Part shown: one piece after another, positions 33,909 to 42,140 of the stretch
Position numbering within the stretch: position 1 is the stretch's first letter
How the letters are laid out: every line of letters begins with the position of its first letter
Source of the DNA: Kribbella aluminosa
Lineage (GTDB): Bacteria; Actinomycetota; Actinomycetes; Propionibacteriales; Kribbellaceae
Direction: 5' to 3'
Assembly: GCF_017876295.1 (NCBI RefSeq)
Contig: NZ_JAGINT010000001.1
Location: 1,426,001 to 1,490,000 of the forward strand
Length of the DNA: 64,000 nt
Notes under the pieces: model-generated
What the model saw: only the letters and a program-made list of their open reading frames with translations
Database searches by the model: none
What the model was told of the DNA's origin: nothing
Made by a program: the position numbers and the translations under genes

Positions 33909-35099
33909 ATGAGCAGGTTGCAGCAGACTGACGGGCTGACCGACATCCAGGAGGAGATCCTGAAGACGGTCCGGGCCTTCGTCGAGGCGGAGATCCTCCC
34001 GGTCGCCACCGAGCTCGAGCACCGCGACGAGTACCCGACCGAGATCGTCGAGGGCCTCAAGGAGCTCGGCCTGTTCGGGCTGATGATCCCCGAGGAGTAC
34101 GGCGGACTCGGCGAATCGCTGCTCACCTACGCCCTGTGCGTGGAGGAGATCGCCCGCGGCTGGATGAGCGTCTCCGGCATCATCAACACGCACTTCATCG
34201 TCGCGTACATGCTGCTCCAGCACGGAACCGACGAGCAGAAGCAGAAGTACCTGCCGCGGATGGCGACCGGCGAGGTCCGCGGCGCGTTCTCGATGTCCGA
34301 ACCGGGCTGCGGCTCCGACGTCGCCGCGATCAAGACCAAAGCCGTAAAGGACGGCGACGGCTACGTGATCAACGGCCAGAAGATGTGGCTCACCAACGGC
34401 GGCTCGTCGAACCTGGTCGCGGTGCTGACCAAGACCGACGAGGGCGCGGAGTCGGTCTACAAGAACATGACCACTTTCCTGGTCGAGAAGGAGCCCGGGT
34501 TCGGCGAGGTCGACAAGGGCCTCACCATCCCCGGCAAGATCGAGAAGATGGGCTACAAGGGCGTCGACACGACCGAGCTGATCTTCGACGGCTACCGGAT
34601 CGACGGCGCCCAGATCCTCGGCGGCGTACCGGGCAAGGGTTTCTACCAGATGATGGACGGCGTCGAGGTCGGCCGGGTGAACGTGGCCGCGCGCGGATGT
34701 GGGGTCGCGCGGCGGGCGTTCGAGCTCGGGATCTCGTACGCGCAGCAGCGCGAGACGTTCGGCAAGAAGATCGCCGAGCACCAGGCGGTGCTGTTCCGGC
34801 TGGCCGACATGGCGGTCAAGGTCGAGGCCGCGCACGAGCTGATGGTGAAGGCGGCGCGGAAGAAGGACAGCGGCTCCCGCAACGACTTCGAGGCCGGCGT
34901 CGCGAAGTACCTGGCCAGTGAGTACTGCTCGCAGGTCGTGGAGGACTCGTTCCGCATCCACGGCGGGTACGGGTTCTCGAAGGAGTACGAGATCGAGCGC
35001 CTCTACCGCGAGGCCCCGATGCTGCTGATCGGCGAGGGAACGGCCGACATCCAACGCATGATCATCGGCCGCCGCCTGCTGGAGGACTACAAACTCTAA
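33909..35099 (+). CDS. Acyl-CoA dehydrogenase
   Basis: FAD enzyme of 396 residues for alpha,beta-oxidation of an acyl-CoA, most like the short/branched-chain group. Signatures are AFSMSEPGCGSDVAAI (about 123-138), MWLTNGGSSNLVAV, the flavin segment QQRETFGKKIAEHQAV, and the catalytic base Glu in IGEGTADIQRMIIGRRLLE. AAGGAGG (33896-33902) fixes the ATG at 33909; the open frame further upstream is the shadow of the kinase gene. A branched substrate (isovaleryl-, 2-methylbutyryl- or methylsuccinyl-CoA) would fit the CitE-like and MaoC genes nearby; this is inference. Confidence 0.92.
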   Translation: MSRLQQTDGLTDIQEEILKTVRAFVEAEILPVATELEHRDEYPTEIVEGLKELGLFGLMIPEEYGGLGESLLTYALCVEEIARGWMSVSGIINTHFIVAYMLLQHGTDEQKQKYLPRMATGEVRGAFSMSEPGCGSDVAAIKTKAVKDGDGYVINGQKMWLTNGGSSNLVAVLTKTDEGAESVYKNMTTFLVEKEPGFGEVDKGLTIPGKIEKMGYKGVDTTELIFDGYRIDGAQILGGVPGKGFYQMMDGVEVGRVNVAARGCGVARRAFELGISYAQQRETFGKKIAEHQAVLFRLADMAVKVEAAHELMVKAARKKDSGSRNDFEAGVAKYLASEYCSQVVEDSFRIHGGYGFSKEYEIERLYREAPMLLIGEGTADIQRMIIGRRLLEDYKL

Positions 35100-35119
35100 G
35101 AGGGCGTCTGAGCTGCCCG

Positions 35120-35165
35120 GCGCGCTGGGTCGACGGGCGGGGCGGTGCCGGTCGGCCCAGCGCGC
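35120..35165. terminator. Bidirectional terminator hairpin between convergent genes
   Basis: GCGCGCTGGGTCGAC (35120-35134) pairs with 35151-35165 at 14/15 positions, loop 16 bases. It sits in the 91-bp gap between the acyl-CoA dehydrogenase and the oppositely directed ArsR-type gene, so it can serve both. Confidence 0.6.
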
Positions 35166-35190
35166 ATTGGGGCAGGGCTCGGGGGACGCG

Positions 35191-36213
35191 CTAGGCGGGT
35201 GCTCGTCCGGGGATGGGGGTCGGGACCCGGCCGGAGCCGTGGCCGGAGAGCAGCCAGATGCCGAGTTGGGTGATCTCGTGGCGGACCGAGGCGCCGGAGC
35301 GGCGGGTGGTGATCAGCCCGGCTTCCCGCAGTACGGTCGCCTGGTGGCTGGCGGCCGCCGGGGAGATCTTGCAGCGCTTCGCCAGCTCGGTCGTCGTACA
35401 GCCGCTGACGGCCGCCTCCAGCGCGGCGGCCCGGGTCGATCCGAGCAGGGATCCCAGCGGGTCGCTCGACGGTGCGGCGTCCATCGACGCCTGCCGCAGG
35501 ATCCCGGGCGCGTGCTGGATCGGGTAGACCAGGATCGGTTTCAGGTCCGGGTCCCGCAGCTTCGTCGGTACCTGCCAGCAGAACGCCGAAGGCTGCAACT
35601 CGATTCCCCTGCCATCGAGATACAGATCGCGGTCGTTCATGTCCAGCACCTGCAGCACCGGTGCGACCCACCGGACCCGCGGATGCAGCGACGACAGCAG
35701 CCGGTGGACGCCGAACCGCGCCAGCGTCTCGCCGCGGTGCGCGTGGTCGGCGGACACGTGGGTGCCGATCGACTTCCAGTACGGCCGGATGGCCACGTCG
35801 TGGTACGTCCGGATCGCCCGGCCGAGCTTCTGCATCGACGTACTGTCGCCGTGCGCGAGCTCCCGTGTCCACGGCGACACCGGGCGGTACTTCTTCAGCA
35901 GGTCGAGCTGGCTGCGCACCTGCTGCCGCGGGGTCGCCAGCGTCTGCTCGAGCGCGGTGTCGAAGTCCGGCGCGGACTCGGCCGGTGTCAGGAAATCCGG
36001 CGAGTACCCGCGGGCCGGGGTCAGCTCGAGCAGCAGCCGCATCTGGTCCGGGCCGACGGTGGTGCGCACGTGGCGCCGCCAGTCCTCGAAGATCAGCCGG
36101 CCTTCCGAGTGCTGGAGCATGTGCAGGCTCAGCAGCACCTCCCAGAGCGGTGCCGGCCTGGTGGCCACCGTGACCCGGGTCAGGTCGCGCGGCGTGAAAT
36201 GGATTCGCAGCAT
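35191..36213 (-). CDS. ArsR-type winged-helix regulator with DUF5937-like N-terminal domain
   Basis: A 340-residue actinobacterial regulator. The first about 240 residues form a conserved domain of unknown function (ARPAPLWEVLLSLHMLQ, VRWVAPVLQVLDMNDRDLYLDGRGIEL-type pattern), and about 255-320 hold an ArsR winged helix (TTTELAKRCKISPAAASHQATVLREAGL). ATG at 36213. Targets and ligand are unknown. The 204-bp upstream region contains a loose ACTCCG/CGGAGT dyad (near 36294-36321) and the promoter but no other recognisable feature. Confidence 0.82.
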   Translation of the reverse strand: MLRIHFTPRDLTRVTVATRPAPLWEVLLSLHMLQHSEGRLIFEDWRRHVRTTVGPDQMRLLLELTPARGYSPDFLTPAESAPDFDTALEQTLATPRQQVRSQLDLLKKYRPVSPWTRELAHGDSTSMQKLGRAIRTYHDVAIRPYWKSIGTHVSADHAHRGETLARFGVHRLLSSLHPRVRWVAPVLQVLDMNDRDLYLDGRGIELQPSAFCWQVPTKLRDPDLKPILVYPIQHAPGILRQASMDAAPSSDPLGSLLGSTRAAALEAAVSGCTTTELAKRCKISPAAASHQATVLREAGLITTRRSGASVRHEITQLGIWLLSGHGSGRVPTPIPGRAPA

Positions 36214-36417
36214 CGCAGTCCCCTCCCGTTCCTCGCTGTCACCGCGTCCCCCGGCGCCGATCGCGGAAAGTAGTGGTTTCCTGACCGAACGCGACTCCGG
36301 AATTCAATCAAGGCAGCGGAGTGGGCGACAACTGTTTGAACATTCCAATCAGGTAGTACTCCTGGCCATGGCAAAAGGTTGCCACCTCACCTCAACGCGT
36401 TCAGCGGCGCCGGAGGT

Positions 36418-37503
36418 TCAAAGCCAGTGGTTCCGCTTGAACAGTCGGTAAAGGGTGAAACAAGCGCAGGCCATCACACCGAGCACCACGAAGTACGCGT
36501 ACTTCAGCCGCAGCTCCGGCATGTAGTCGAAGTTCATCCCGTAGATCCCGGCGATCATGGTCGGTACGGCGAGGATCGCGACCCAGGCGGAGATCCGGCG
36601 CATGTCCTCGTTCTCGGCGACCTGCACCTGGGCCAGCCCGGCCTGCAGGATCGAGCTGAGCAGCTCGTCGAACGAGATCACCTGCTCCTTCACCCGCTGC
36701 AGATGGTCGTCGACGTCGCGGAAGTAGTTCCTGGTCTCGTCGGCGATCAGCGGGTGCCGCGCCGTCGCCAGCGCGCGCATCGGCCCGGTCAGCGGCGCCA
36801 CCGCCCGCTTGAGCTCCAGTACCTCGCGTTTCAGCTGGTACACCCGGTCGATGTTCCGCCAGCCGCGCGGCGTGAACATGTCGGTCTCGATCAGGTCGAT
36901 GTCGGCCTGTACGGCGTCCGAGACCTCCAGGTACCGGTCGACGACATGGTCCGCGATCGCGTGCAGTACGGCGCCGGGGCCGGTCGCCAACCGGTGCGGC
37001 TCCTTCTCCAGGTGCTGGCGGAGCCCGGTCAACTCGCTGTGTTCACCGTGGCGCACCGTGACCACGAAGCCGGGGCCGCAGAACACCATCACCTCTCCGG
37101 TGGCCACCACCTCGCTGGTCGCGGTCAGGTCCCCGTGCGGGACGTACGTGACCGTCTTGAACACCGCGAACAGCGTGTCGCCGTACCGCTCGAGCTTGGG
37201 GCGCTGGTGTGCCTCGGACGCGTCCTCCAGCGCCAGCGGGTGCAGCCCGAACTCGGCGCCGATGATCGCCAGCTGATGGTCGGTCGGCTGGAACAGGCCG
37301 ATCCAGACGAACCCCTGCCCGCGACGGGCCCGGTCGAGTGCCTCGGTGTACGACGCGACCCGGTGGTCGCGGACACCGTCCCGGTACAGCCCCCAGTCGA
37401 CCAGGGCGCCCTCGAGCTTCCCGGTGACCACCTCGTCCGAGGGCCGTCCGGCAGCGCCGCCGCGGCGGGCGAACACTCGTCCCACACGGCGTGTCGCGCC
37501 CAT
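36418..37503 (-). CDS. corA: CorA-family magnesium/cobalt channel
   Basis: Homopentameric divalent-cation channel of the inner membrane, 361 residues from ATG 37503 (ATG 37524 also possible; neither has a strong ribosome site). A cytoplasmic funnel domain is followed by two C-terminal membrane helices with the selectivity signature YGMNFDYMPE between them (about residues 321-330). The short basic C-terminus RLFKRNHWL is typical. The position matches corA in the mycobacterial Rv1239c neighbourhood (from memory). Confidence 0.93.
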   Translation of the reverse strand: MGATRRVGRVFARRGGAAGRPSDEVVTGKLEGALVDWGLYRDGVRDHRVASYTEALDRARRGQGFVWIGLFQPTDHQLAIIGAEFGLHPLALEDASEAHQRPKLERYGDTLFAVFKTVTYVPHGDLTATSEVVATGEVMVFCGPGFVVTVRHGEHSELTGLRQHLEKEPHRLATGPGAVLHAIADHVVDRYLEVSDAVQADIDLIETDMFTPRGWRNIDRVYQLKREVLELKRAVAPLTGPMRALATARHPLIADETRNYFRDVDDHLQRVKEQVISFDELLSSILQAGLAQVQVAENEDMRRISAWVAILAVPTMIAGIYGMNFDYMPELRLKYAYFVVLGVMACACFTLYRLFKRNHWL

Positions 37504-37600
37504 GTCCCATCGTCGCCCGGCCATCAACGGCGAGGCTATCAAGACGTGGTAACCAGCCGTCGGCAATGATGGGGGTGCAAGCACGTGGAGAGGAACGACG

Positions 37601-38131
37601 ATGACCGCGCAGGGCATGCCCTCGATGGACCCCAGGCCGACCGGCCTCACGATCGGGACGTACGACACCTACCGGGAGGCGCAGCGAGCAGTCGACTACC
37701 TCTCGGACGAGAAGTTCCCGGTCGAGCACACGACCATCGTCGGCAACAACCTCCGCCAGGTCGAGAAGATCACCGGCCGGCTCACCTGGAGCAAGGCGCT
37801 GACCGCCGGAGTTGCCAGCGGCGCCTGGTTCGGGTTGTTCGTGGGTCTGTTGCTGGGGCTCTTCACCACCAACAACTGGATCGCGGCGGTGCTGACCGGT
37901 GTGGTGCTGGGCGCCTTCTTCGGGCTGGTGTTCGGCGGCCTCAGCTACGCGCAGTCGGCCGGCCGGCGGGACTTCACCTCGCGGACCGCCGTGGTGGCGA
38001 CGACGTACGACGTACTCTGCGACTTCAAGTTCGCGGAGGAGGCGCGCAACCACCTGGCCAAGCTGGCGCTGAAGGGCGAGGTGCACCCGCTGCTGCCGGA
38101 CCACACGGCCCAGCAGCGCACGCAGGACTGA
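37601..38131 (+). CDS. General stress protein 17M/YflT-like membrane protein
   Basis: A 176-residue protein: an N-terminal YflT-like domain (LTIGTYDTYREAQRAVDYL, residues 15-33) followed by a Gly-rich hydrophobic hairpin (about 65-110) with two membrane passes. The role is unknown; homologues are stress-induced in other Gram-positives. Divergent from corA across a 97-bp promoter gap, in the relative position of Rv1234 in mycobacteria (from memory). Confidence 0.8.
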   Translation: MTAQGMPSMDPRPTGLTIGTYDTYREAQRAVDYLSDEKFPVEHTTIVGNNLRQVEKITGRLTWSKALTAGVASGAWFGLFVGLLLGLFTTNNWIAAVLTGVVLGAFFGLVFGGLSYAQSAGRRDFTSRTAVVATTYDVLCDFKFAEEARNHLAKLALKGEVHPLLPDHTAQQRTQD

Positions 38132-38239
38132 GAGGCGTCTGCCCGGGTGACGTAGATCTCGCCCGAGTGAGAGCCAGACCACGGTCCGGATGCGCCCGGA
38201 CCCGGCAGCATGGGGAATCCAGAACCTAGGAGGACCGCG

Positions 38240-38746
38240 ATGCAGTTCGGGCGCAGCTACGAGGAGTTCGAGGTCGGGGCGATCTACAAGCACTGGCCGG
38301 GCAAGACGGTGACGGAGTACGACGACCACCTGTTCTGCCTGCTGACGATGAACCACCATCCGCTGCACCTGGACGCGAACTACGCGGAGGAGACCACCCA
38401 GTTCGGCAAGAACGTTGTGGTGGGCAACTACATCTACTCGATCCTGCTCGGGATGTCGGTCCCGGACGTGAGCGGCAAGGCGATCGCGAACCTGGAGATC
38501 GAGTCCCTGCGGCACGTCGCGCCGACCTTCCACGGCGACACCGTCTACGGCGAGACGGTCGTCCTGGACAAGTGGGAGTCCAAGTCCAAGGACGACCGCG
38601 GCGTCGTCTACGTGGAGACCAAGGGCTACAAGCAGGACGGTACCGTCGTCTGCCTGTTCCGCCGCAAGGTCATGGTCCCGAAGAACAACTACCTGGAAGC
38701 CCGCGGCGGCGAACAACCCGGCCGCCCGACACCCGCCGCCGACTGA
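38240..38746 (+). CDS. MaoC-family (hot-dog) enoyl-CoA hydratase/dehydratase
   Basis: A 168-residue single hot-dog protein. TEYDDHLFCLLTMNHHPLHLD carries the hydratase Asp/His pair, and FGKNVVVGNYIYSILLG is the central helix. TAGGAGG (38227-38233) fixes ATG 38240. It resembles the MaoC protein encoded with CitE and an acyl-CoA dehydrogenase in the mycobacterial Rv2498c-Rv2501c leucine-degradation operon (from memory); here the three partners are dispersed over 9 kb. The C-terminus is Pro/Ala-rich and runs into a repeat region. Confidence 0.87.
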   Translation: MQFGRSYEEFEVGAIYKHWPGKTVTEYDDHLFCLLTMNHHPLHLDANYAEETTQFGKNVVVGNYIYSILLGMSVPDVSGKAIANLEIESLRHVAPTFHGDTVYGETVVLDKWESKSKDDRGVVYVETKGYKQDGTVVCLFRRKVMVPKNNYLEARGGEQPGRPTPAAD

Positions 38747-38765
38747 CCCCCCACCTCAACCTCCA

Positions 38766-38890
38766 CGCCCCGGCTCCACTTCCACGCCCCGGCTCCACCT
38801 CTACGCCCCGGCTCCACCTCTACGCCCCGGCTCCACCTCCACGCCCCGGCTCCACCTCTACGCCCCGGCTCCACGCCCCGGCTCCCGCCG
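38766..38890 (+). repeat. 19-bp tandem repeat array
   Basis: Unit close to CGCCCCGGCTCCACCTCTA begins at 38766, 38785, 38804, 38823, 38842 and 38861 (exact 19-bp period), with a shortened last copy at 38874. It lies in the 327-bp gap between the MaoC and fucosidase genes (38747-39073), which also holds dyad repeat copy B and a G-rich repeat. The unit is not a multiple of three and the stretch is non-coding. Copy number may vary between strains. Confidence 0.85.
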
Positions 38891-38901
38891 CCCGTCCGAG
38901 A

Positions 38902-38990
38902 CCGTTTGAGGGGTTAACCCCCGAAAGGGGCCCTTCGCCCCCCGCATGCGAGAGGTGAAGGGCCCATCTCAGTGGTTAACCCCTTAAACG
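38902..38990. repeat. ~90-bp dyad repeat, copy B (GTTAACC-armed)
   Basis: Outer arm CCGTTTGAGGGGTTAACC (38902-38919) pairs with 38974-38990 with one mismatch. A nested inner stem (38928-38939 with 38954-38965, 11/12 pairs) surrounds a central GCATGC. Architecture equals copy A (11007-11096), while the inner stem bases differ but stay paired. It lies between two convergent genes, so it could also act as a terminator. Confidence 0.8.
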
Positions 38991-39020
38991 CCAGCCGCCC
39001 GACCGGCCGGGTGGGGTGGG

Positions 39021-39054
39021 CGGGGTGGCCGGCCGGGCGGGGTGGCCGGCCGGG
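39021..39054 (+). repeat. G-rich 17-bp direct repeat
   Basis: CGGGGTGGCCGGCCGGG occurs at 39021-39037 and 39038-39054, embedded in a run of GGGG/GGG tracts (39010-39072) that could form quadruplexes on the plus strand. It lies just beyond the fucosidase stop. Confidence 0.6.
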
Positions 39055-39073
39055 CGGGGTGGGCGGGGTGGGG

Positions 39074-40369
39074 TCAGTTGAGGAACAGCTCGATCACCGG
39101 GACCAGCACGTTCGGGCGCTGGATCGGCAGCGTCAGCGTCAGCGTCTCGGACGAGACCCCGCCCATGGTGGTGTTCTGGGCCTCCTGGTGCGGGTCGCTG
39201 ACGACGCGCTTGATCTCGGACGCGTCGTTCAGGAGCTGGGCGTACTTGACCTTGCCGGCCAGGCCCTGGAGGTGGATGTGACCCATCGGCCAGGAGAACA
39301 GGTGCAGGTAGAGGCGGTTGCCCTTCTGGGTGAAGCGGCAGTCCACCGGGGCGGTGTAGTCGGCCGGCCGGGCGCCGCGGATCGAGCGTTCGTGCAGGTG
39401 CATCCATTCGCCGATGTCGGCCAGCGTCGCCAGCGCGCGCGGGTCGAACTCGCCGCGGCCGGTCGGGCCGACGTTCAGCAGTAGGTTGCCGTCCTTCGAG
39501 ACCGAGTCGACCAGCATCTTCACCAGCGTCTCCGGCGACTTCCAGTCCAGGTTGTCGCGGTCGTACCCCCAGCTGCCGTTCAGCGTCTGGCACGCCTCCC
39601 ACAGCACCGGTACGCCGTCCCGCTCCATCGGCGCGTCCGGCTGGTACTGCTCCGGCGTCACGAAGTCGCCGGGGATGTCCAGCCGGTCGTTGATCAGGAT
39701 GTCCGGCTGCAGCTCCCGCACCATCGCCATCAGCTCGACGGATCGCCAGTCGTCCCGCCCCTTGCCGTGGCCGTCGCGCCCGTCGGGGTAGTTCCGGCCC
39801 GGGTACGAGAAGTCGAACCACATGATGTCGATCGGCCCGTAGTTCGTCAGCAGCTCACGGGTCTGCGCGTGCAGGTAGTCGGCGTACACCTGGACGTCCC
39901 GCCCGGCCGCCTTCGCGATCGCCTCCTCGTCGTCGCGCTGCGGGTGCATCAGGTCGATCGGGAACTCGGGGTGGTGCCAGTCGATCAGCGAGTGGTAGAA
40001 CCCGACGCCGAGCCCCTCGGCCCGGCACGCCTCGACGAACGGCCCGACCAGGTCCTTGCCCCAGGCGGTCTTCGCGACCGTGTAGTCGGACACCTGCGAG
40101 TCCCAGAGGCAGAAGCCCTCGTGGTGCTTCGTCGTCAGTACGGCGTACTTCATCCCGGCCTCGCGGGCCGCCCGGGCCCACTTGGCCGGGTCGTACAGGT
40201 CCGGCTCGAAGTGGTCGAAGTACGGCTGGTAGTCCTCGTCGGTGAGCCGCTCGCGGTTCTTCACCCACTCGTGGCGGGCCGGCAGTGCGTACAGCCCCCA
40301 GTGGACGAACAGGCCGAACCGCCAGTCGCGGAACTTCTCCACAGAAGCCGCGGGAGGCGTATCAGTCAT
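39074..40369 (-). CDS. Alpha-L-fucosidase (GH29)
   Basis: Retaining alpha-L-fucosidase of 431 residues without signal peptide, so it acts in the cytoplasm on imported fucosylated oligosaccharides. Signatures are FGLFVHWGLYA (substrate loop, His23), KHHEGFCLWDS (His82/His83), and the nucleophile Asp186 in IMWFDFSY. A C-terminal beta-sandwich ends the protein. It is the last gene of an importer operon (40388-43408), 18 bases after the second permease, which identifies fucosylated sugars as the likely cargo. Confidence 0.93.
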   Translation of the reverse strand: MTDTPPAASVEKFRDWRFGLFVHWGLYALPARHEWVKNRERLTDEDYQPYFDHFEPDLYDPAKWARAAREAGMKYAVLTTKHHEGFCLWDSQVSDYTVAKTAWGKDLVGPFVEACRAEGLGVGFYHSLIDWHHPEFPIDLMHPQRDDEEAIAKAAGRDVQVYADYLHAQTRELLTNYGPIDIMWFDFSYPGRNYPDGRDGHGKGRDDWRSVELMAMVRELQPDILINDRLDIPGDFVTPEQYQPDAPMERDGVPVLWEACQTLNGSWGYDRDNLDWKSPETLVKMLVDSVSKDGNLLLNVGPTGRGEFDPRALATLADIGEWMHLHERSIRGARPADYTAPVDCRFTQKGNRLYLHLFSWPMGHIHLQGLAGKVKYAQLLNDASEIKRVVSDPHQEAQNTTMGGVSSETLTLTLPIQRPNVLVPVIELFLN

Positions 40370-40387
40370 CTCAATTCTCCTTAAGGG

Positions 40388-41218
40388 TTAGCGGCCGCCC
40401 AGACCGGTGACGAGCAGGCCGCGGACAAGGTGTTTCTGCAGCAGGACGACAAGCAGCACGGTCGGGATCATCGCCATGATCGAGGCCGCCATCATCAGGT
40501 TCCACTGGGTGCCCTGCTGGCCGATGAACTGGGCCAGGCCGAGTGGGACGGTGCCCTTGTCCTCGACGCTGTTCACGATGATCAACGGCCACAGGAAACT
40601 GCCCCAGAAACTGATGAAGGTGAACACGGTCAGTACGGCGATGGCCGGCCGCGCGAGCGGCAGCATGATCCGCAGGAAGGACCTGAACGGACCGCACCCG
40701 TCCACCCGCGCCGCCTCCTCGAGCTCGGCCGGGACGGTCAGGAAGAACTGCCGGAGCAGGAACGTGCCGAACGCGGTGAACGCCCACGGCAGGATCAGCG
40801 CCCAGTAGCTGTCCACCCAGCCGAGCGACTGCATCAGCCAGTACATCGGCACGATCAGGACCTCCTGCGGCACCATCAGCGTACCGAGGAACAGCACGAA
40901 AAGTTGCTCCCGGCCCCTGAATTTCAGCCGTGCGAAGGCGTACGCCGACATGCTCGACGCGCAGACCACGACCAGCGTCCCGGTGACCGCGACGAACAGG
41001 CTGTTCAGGAAGTACTTGCCGAACGGCGCGAACGTGAACGCGTCGGCGTAGTTCTGCCAGCGGAGCTGCGACCCGAACAGGTGCGGCGTCGGGGTGAACA
41101 CCTCGTCCGCGGGCTTCAGCGACGTGGAGACGGCGTACACCAGCGGGCCGAGGAAGACGATCGCGACCGCGATCAGCAGCACGTGGGAGACCACCCGGCG
41201 GAGATTCTCAGACGTCAT
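40388..41218 (-). CDS. Sugar ABC transporter permease, MalG type
   Basis: Permease of 276 residues with six membrane helices and an EAA loop (ELEEAARVDGCGPFRSFLRIML, about residues 175-196). It overlaps the upstream permease by 11 bases and is followed by the fucosidase. Partner of the permease at 41208-42140. No ATPase is encoded in the operon. Confidence 0.93.
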   Translation of the reverse strand: MTSENLRRVVSHVLLIAVAIVFLGPLVYAVSTSLKPADEVFTPTPHLFGSQLRWQNYADAFTFAPFGKYFLNSLFVAVTGTLVVVCASSMSAYAFARLKFRGREQLFVLFLGTLMVPQEVLIVPMYWLMQSLGWVDSYWALILPWAFTAFGTFLLRQFFLTVPAELEEAARVDGCGPFRSFLRIMLPLARPAIAVLTVFTFISFWGSFLWPLIIVNSVEDKGTVPLGLAQFIGQQGTQWNLMMAASIMAMIPTVLLVVLLQKHLVRGLLVTGLGGR

Positions 41219-42140
41219 AGTTCACCCACTTCCGCTGGCCGACGAACTGGATCGCGGTGATGCCCATGATGATCACGAACAGCACCCACCCGGCCGCCGA
41301 CGCGAGCCCCATGCTGAGGAACTGCCAGCCCTGGTTGTAGACGTACATGACGATCGTCTGGGTGGCGACACCCGGACCGCCCTGGGTGAGGATGAACGGC
41401 TGCGCGAACACCTGGAACGAGGTGATCAGCGTCATCGTGGTGGCGAAGAACAGCGACGGCGTGATCATCGGCCAGGTGACGTACCGGAACCGCTGGAACG
41501 GGCCGGCGCCGTCGATCTGCGCCGACTCCAGCTGCGACTGCGGCACCTGGTCGATGGCCGCGGAGAAGACCAGGAAGTTGTACCCGAATCCCTGCCAGAT
41601 CGACATCGCGACGATCGCCGGCATCGCCCAGTTGGAGGAGCCGAGGAAGTTCGGCGCGTGGATCCCGAACCAGCTGCTCAGGCCCGCGTCGAGCAGTCCG
41701 CCGGGCTGGAACAGCAGCCGCCAGACCATCACGTTCGCGACCATCGGCGTCATCACCGGGATGAAGAACAGCACCCGGAACGCCTGCCGGCCCTTGATCT
41801 TCGGCCCGAGCCAGGTCGCCAGCCCGAGCGAGACGATCACGTTCAGCGGCACGTACAGCGCCACGAACAGCCCGGTGTTCAGGACCACGCGGCGGAACAC
41901 CGGATCGCTCAGCAGATGCGAGTAGTTGCCGAACCCGAGGAACTTCCGCTCGCCGAACACCGGCCAGTCGAACAGGCTGATCGCGAGCGCCATCGCGGTC
42001 GGGAACAACGTGAACAGTGCCAGCCCGCCCAGGCTCGGGGCCAGGAACACCGACGCGTAGCGCCCGTCCTTCCGGAGCGCGGGCCGGCGCCCCGACCGAA
42101 CGTTCTCGGCCGGGGCGACGGTTTCGTTCAGCATGACCAT
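41208..42140 (-). CDS. Sugar ABC transporter permease, MalF type
   Basis: Permease of 310 residues with an N-terminal cytoplasmic extension, six membrane helices and the EAA loop (QLESAQIDGAGPFQRFRYVT, about residues 207-226). ATG 42140 shares one base with the binding-protein stop (TGATG); ATG 42134 is an alternative. A long open frame upstream is the shadow of the binding-protein gene. Confidence 0.92.
   Translation of the reverse strand: MVMLNETVAPAENVRSGRRPALRKDGRYASVFLAPSLGGLALFTLFPTAMALAISLFDWPVFGERKFLGFGNYSHLLSDPVFRRVVLNTGLFVALYVPLNVIVSLGLATWLGPKIKGRQAFRVLFFIPVMTPMVANVMVWRLLFQPGGLLDAGLSSWFGIHAPNFLGSSNWAMPAIVAMSIWQGFGYNFLVFSAAIDQVPQSQLESAQIDGAGPFQRFRYVTWPMITPSLFFATTMTLITSFQVFAQPFILTQGGPGVATQTIVMYVYNQGWQFLSMGLASAAGWVLFVIIMGITAIQFVGQRKWVNYDV

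Noticed and set aside
38766..38890. CRISPR array
   Set aside because: The 19-bp units are directly abutting without spacers and no cas genes exist in the window.
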